Source: CAWAMR01 sp963783095 (GTDB lineage Bacteria; Planctomycetota; Planctomycetia; Gemmatales; Gemmataceae). From it: 64,000 nucleotides of DNA. The stretch is from assembly GCA_963783095.1 (NCBI GenBank), contig CAWAMR010000008.1, positions 372,001-436,000 on the forward strand. The letters are read 5' to 3'. Positions within the stretch are counted from its first letter, which is position 1; each line of letters begins with the position of its first letter. A model generated the notes under the pieces. That model was given only the letters and a program-made list of their open reading frames with translations, had not been told where the DNA came from and made no database searches. Positions 60,915 through 64,000 of the stretch are shown in pieces. Made by a program: the position numbers and the translations under genes.

Positions 60915-62555
60915 ATGTCGCAGGTCCCTCTTGTCGTTCGTCGTTTGCTTCTGTCGTCTTTGTTAATTTTCTGCTGTAGCTGCACTCGAAACAAACCTGC
61001 TGTAAAGGGCGCAAAAGCGATCCTGCCACGCTTCGGATCAAGTTTCCCGAAGACTGCGCGACGAATTCATTCGCCAGTCTGCACCTCCGCGATTCGTCGC
61101 GGTTGAGTTGCTCGTTTTTCAAGGAGGCTCTGGAAGACCTCGCGAAAAGCGGCTCACTGGCCGATCTGGAAAAACTGTTGTGGAAAGAAACCGGGAAGAC
61201 ACTCAACGACATCGAAACCGTTACTGTGGATTTGCCGGAAATGCCTGCGAGAGCGCCTGCTTTTGCCGCAGCCTTCGCGCTGATCGCGCCGCTTCGGGTC
61301 AGCGACTTGCCACCGTCTGCTCGTCGGCCTGACGCAAAACGATCGGGCTTTTGGACGCTCGGCGATGGATTACTAATGCACATGCCCGATGGGAAAACGG
61401 TCGTGTTCGTTCACGAGTCGCTTGCCGAGCGCTACCTTGGCGGTTACGCGAAAGACCGTAACGCCTGGCCGATGAGCAACTCGCTTGCGAAAGCGGTTGA
61501 AGGACATTCCTTCATCGTACTGTGCAACTTCGAGCGCGTGCTCCAAGCAAAACGGACGGGCAACCTAGGTTCGCTCCCGTTGCTTCCCAATGTGAATTCG
61601 GCCGTGCTGATCGTTGACGTGGATGGGAAATCGGTCGGCACGGGTTTGCGTGCAACCTTCGACGCAGAAAGATCGGCCCACGCCGCGCACGAGCAATTCA
61701 AAGCGGGCCTTGAGCGGACCGTGTCCCTTATGCAACGACTAATGCGCGATCCCGATACCGCCAAGGAATATGCCGATTCAATCGCGTGGATGAACGAAAA
61801 ACAGCGAGCATTGAGCGAAATGAAAATTGAAGTTTCGGGGAGTGAGCTAACAGCCACCACGGCCTACAAGGTCGATTTCGATCTCGACGCAGCGCACAAT
61901 AGTTTTGCGCAGGGACGACTTGCCGCCAGCAAGGCAGTCAGTGCGAACCGTTTGCAGCAATTGCAACTGGCTCTATTGAATTACGAGAGCGCTTACGATT
62001 CGGTGCCGATCATCGGCACAGGAAAGGACAAACGGCCGATCGGATCGGACGGCAAAGCTTTGCTTAGTTGGCGGGTCGCGATGCTGCCATTCGTTGAAGG
62101 ATCTGGCCTATATTCCGAGTTCAATCATGATGAACCCTGGAACAGCGAACATAACAAGAAGCTCATCGGTGCACATGCCAAGGGTATTCCAATCGTTCGA
62201 CGAGTCGACGAATGCGGAAGGGCTGACCTATTATCAGATGGTGGTTGGTCCCAGCGCTATCCGTCCGGGGCTGAAATCCAAAGAAATTCCCGACGGGGCC
62301 ATCAATACTATTGGCCTTGTCGAAGCCGCCGAACCGGTGATCTGGACCAAACCGGACGACATCTCCATTTCCGGCAAAGAGATGCCGAAGGATCTCAAGA
62401 AGAAATTTGGTGGTATGTTCCCTGACGGCTTCCATATTATTACCTGGGGCTTTGAATCACGCTGGATCAACAGCAAGAATATTAGCGACAAAACATTGTG
62501 GAATGCCATCCGTCCCGATGACGGTGAGCCACTCGGTTCCGATTGGAACAAGTAA
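60915..62555 (+). CDS. Exported protein with DUF1559-like C-terminal region, frame broken twice
   Basis: The N-terminus PLVVRRLLLSSLLIFCCSC suggests a lipoprotein signal. The first ~250 residues have alternating strands and helices (DLPEMPARAPAFAAAFALIAPL, LLPNVNSAVLIVDVDGKSVGTGL). The C-terminal part begins RLQQLQLALLNYESAYDSVPI and continues LLSWRVAMLPFVEGSGLYSEFNHDEPWNSEHNKKLI, the hallmark of DUF1559/SBP_bac_10-like planctomycete proteins, then INTIGLVEAAEPVIWTKPDDI and HIITWGFESRW. Frame changes near 61090 and 62190. Function unknown; about 540 residues. Confidence 0.72.
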
Positions 62556-62688
62556 TCACTTGGTTGGTTCAATCCGTTCCAGCCTTGACCCATCGGTTTT
62601 CACAACTTAGCATTATGATAATTCTTCTTTGAGCGTTTCTCACTCCACACACCTGCTCCCCTCGCCCTTTTCCCATCAGAGATTCCCC

Positions 62689-64000
62689 ATGCTGCTCAAA
62701 CGATCCTCTTGGCTGGCAGTGCTCGGAACATTCGTATTTTCAGCAAGTGGATTCGCCGAAGATCCCGGCATCGAGTTTTTCGAGAAGAAGATCCGCCCGA
62801 TCTTCGTCGAGAATTGTTATGAGTGCCACGCTACGAGTTCAAAGAAAGTTCGGGGCGGCCTGCTGCTCGACAGTCGGCCTGCCATTCTCAAAGGCGGGGT
62901 GACCGGTCCTGCCCTGGAGCTGGGACATCCGGAAAAGAGTCTGCTCATTAAGGCCGTTCACTTCGACCGCGAAGATACAAAAATGCCGCCCAAGGGCAAA
63001 CTCCCGGCAGCGCTGATCGCCGATCTGGAAGCTTGGGTGAAAATGGGTGCGCCCGATCCCCGCGACCGGCCCACCCAAATCAAGCCGATTCCAGCCTGGG
63101 AAGAGGTTGTTGCCCAGCGAAGAAACTGGTGGAGCCTGCAACCGGTGCAAAAGCCGGCACTTCCCGTGATACGGGAGACGTCGCAGTCGATCGCTCCCAT
63201 CGACCGCTTTATTCTCGCGAAACTGCAGGAGAAAAACCTCAAACTTGCCGCGCCCGCTGCACCCACTACCTTGATCCGCCGACTATCTCTGACTCTCACC
63301 GGACTGCCGACCACACCATCTGAAATCTCCGCCTTCGAGAAATCCGTCCAGGTGAAGGGCCACGATGTCGCAGTGCGCGAACTGGCCGATCAGTTGCTCG
63401 CATCGCCGCATTTCGGCGAACGCTGGGCGCGACACTGGATGGATGTCGTCCGTTTTTCCGAAACGCACGGAAATGAATGGAACTACGAGGTACACCACGC
63501 CTGGCGCTATCGCGATTATCTCATCCGCGCCTTCAATCAGGATGTTCCTTACGATCAGTTCATTCGCGAGCACCTCGCGGGCGATCTTCTCAGGGAGCCT
63601 CGCTGGAACAAGTCGGAAAAGTTCAACGAGTCGCTCATCGGCACTGCTTTCTGGCGTTTCGGGGAAGTCAATCACGACGATTGCATCTCGCTCCCGCAGA
63701 TCGGCTACGACCTTGCCGACAATCAAATCGACACCATGACCAAGGCATTTCAGGCCATGACGGTTGCCTGTGCCCGCTGTCACGATCATAAGCTCGACGC
63801 CGTTTCGATGCGCGATTATTACGGTCTTCTCGGAGTGTTGCGAAGTTCCCGTTTCGTCGCTCACACCATTGATGCACCGGAATGCAATGCGGAAATCCTT
63901 GACCAGATGCGCGAAGTGAAGAAGTCGATGCGGGCGGAACTTGCCGATATTTGGCTGCGCCAACTCGATGCCAAGGCAATCGAAAAATGGCTTTCCGAAA
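62689..64000 (+). CDS. PSCyt1/DUF1549 haem-domain protein, continues beyond the window
   Basis: The frame starting MLLKRSSWLAVLGTFVFSASGFAEDPG (signal peptide) is open to the window edge with no break. The PSCyt1 motif is KIRPIFVENCYECHA (CxxCH), with GGLLLDSRPAILKGG and PPKGKLPAALIADLEAWVKMGAPDP. DUF1549 follows: IDRFILAKLQEKNLKLA, LTGLPTTPSEISAFE, FGERWARHWMDVVRFSETHG, AGDLLREPRWNKS and VACARCHDHKLDAVS with a second CxxCH. DUF1553 is expected beyond the edge. It is a paralogue of 56507-58837 but unbroken over 1.3 kb, a useful quality control against which to judge the damaged copy. Confidence 0.9.
   Translation, partial: MLLKRSSWLAVLGTFVFSASGFAEDPGIEFFEKKIRPIFVENCYECHATSSKKVRGGLLLDSRPAILKGGVTGPALELGHPEKSLLIKAVHFDREDTKMPPKGKLPAALIADLEAWVKMGAPDPRDRPTQIKPIPAWEEVVAQRRNWWSLQPVQKPALPVIRETSQSIAPIDRFILAKLQEKNLKLAAPAAPTTLIRRLSLTLTGLPTTPSEISAFEKSVQVKGHDVAVRELADQLLASPHFGERWARHWMDVVRFSETHGNEWNYEVHHAWRYRDYLIRAFNQDVPYDQFIREHLAGDLLREPRWNKSEKFNESLIGTAFWRFGEVNHDDCISLPQIGYDLADNQIDTMTKAFQAMTVACARCHDHKLDAVSMRDYYGLLGVLRSSRFVAHTIDAPECNAEILDQMREVKKSMRAELADIWLRQLDAKAIEKWLSE

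Overview
The window reads as chromosome of a planctomycete, most likely a Gemmataceae-type organism. This is inferred from gene families, not from a database search. Hallmarks are two PSCyt1/DUF1549-type haem proteins, a DUF1501 protein, a DUF1559-like protein, prenyltransferase-repeat secreted proteins, an NPCBM protein, a giant WD40 Ser/Thr kinase with an N-terminal zinc-finger-like segment, and surface proteins carrying the planctomycete N-terminal motif 'LE-S-L-x-x-R-L-V-P'. Base composition is moderate and uneven.

Layout. 0-13 kb: an exported DUF4139-like protein, a methyltransferase, decayed MNT/HEPN/restriction fragments, an acidic single-pass membrane protein, a prenyltransferase-repeat/HEAT protein, thioredoxin and an FHA coiled-coil protein. 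13-17.6 kb: a uracil-DNA glycosylase, then an AT-richer three-gene cassette ending in a PemK/MazF-like toxin and bracketed by inverted repeats, then a Gfo/Idh/MocA oxidoreductase. 17.6-25 kb: core genes (ymdB, rny, rplM, rpsI) with small unknown genes, and an NPCBM protein. 25-31.4 kb: a minus-strand operon of a Tat-exported prenyltransferase-like protein, a secreted proline-rich protein and a very large DUF4175-like membrane/coiled-coil protein. 31.5-35 kb: a graveyard of gene fragments with an ISKra4-type insertion sequence. 35-48 kb: a minus-strand locus with an ECF sigma factor, two tandem giant beta-solenoid surface proteins and a zinc-finger/kinase/WD40 protein. 48-50 kb: integration-scar-like repeats, a small ORF with an in-frame stop and an orphan kinase N-terminus. 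50-64 kb: an island of secreted hydrolases, lectin-like proteins, PSCyt1 and DUF1501 proteins.

Most unusual systems. (1) In the 35-48 kb locus, a sigma factor and a kinase with an anti-sigma-like zinc-binding end flank two paralogous solenoid proteins. A shared 32-nt bipartite motif lies before the kinase and before the solenoid block, and a shared palindrome lies about 90-98 bp before each solenoid gene. This looks like one self-contained signalling and surface-remodelling module. (2) The 14.2-16.5 kb cassette has three overlapping genes (266 aa, 96 aa, PemK-like toxin), suggesting a tripartite toxin-antitoxin arrangement.

Caveat. Dozens of genes are broken by apparent single-base shifts, including RNase Y, which is normally maintained, while rplM, rpsI, thioredoxin and the 1.3-kb PSCyt1 gene at the right edge are intact. 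The breaks are densest at 50-61 kb. I read most as sequence errors and annotate whole genes across them. Only truncated or deleted genes are called pseudogenes.
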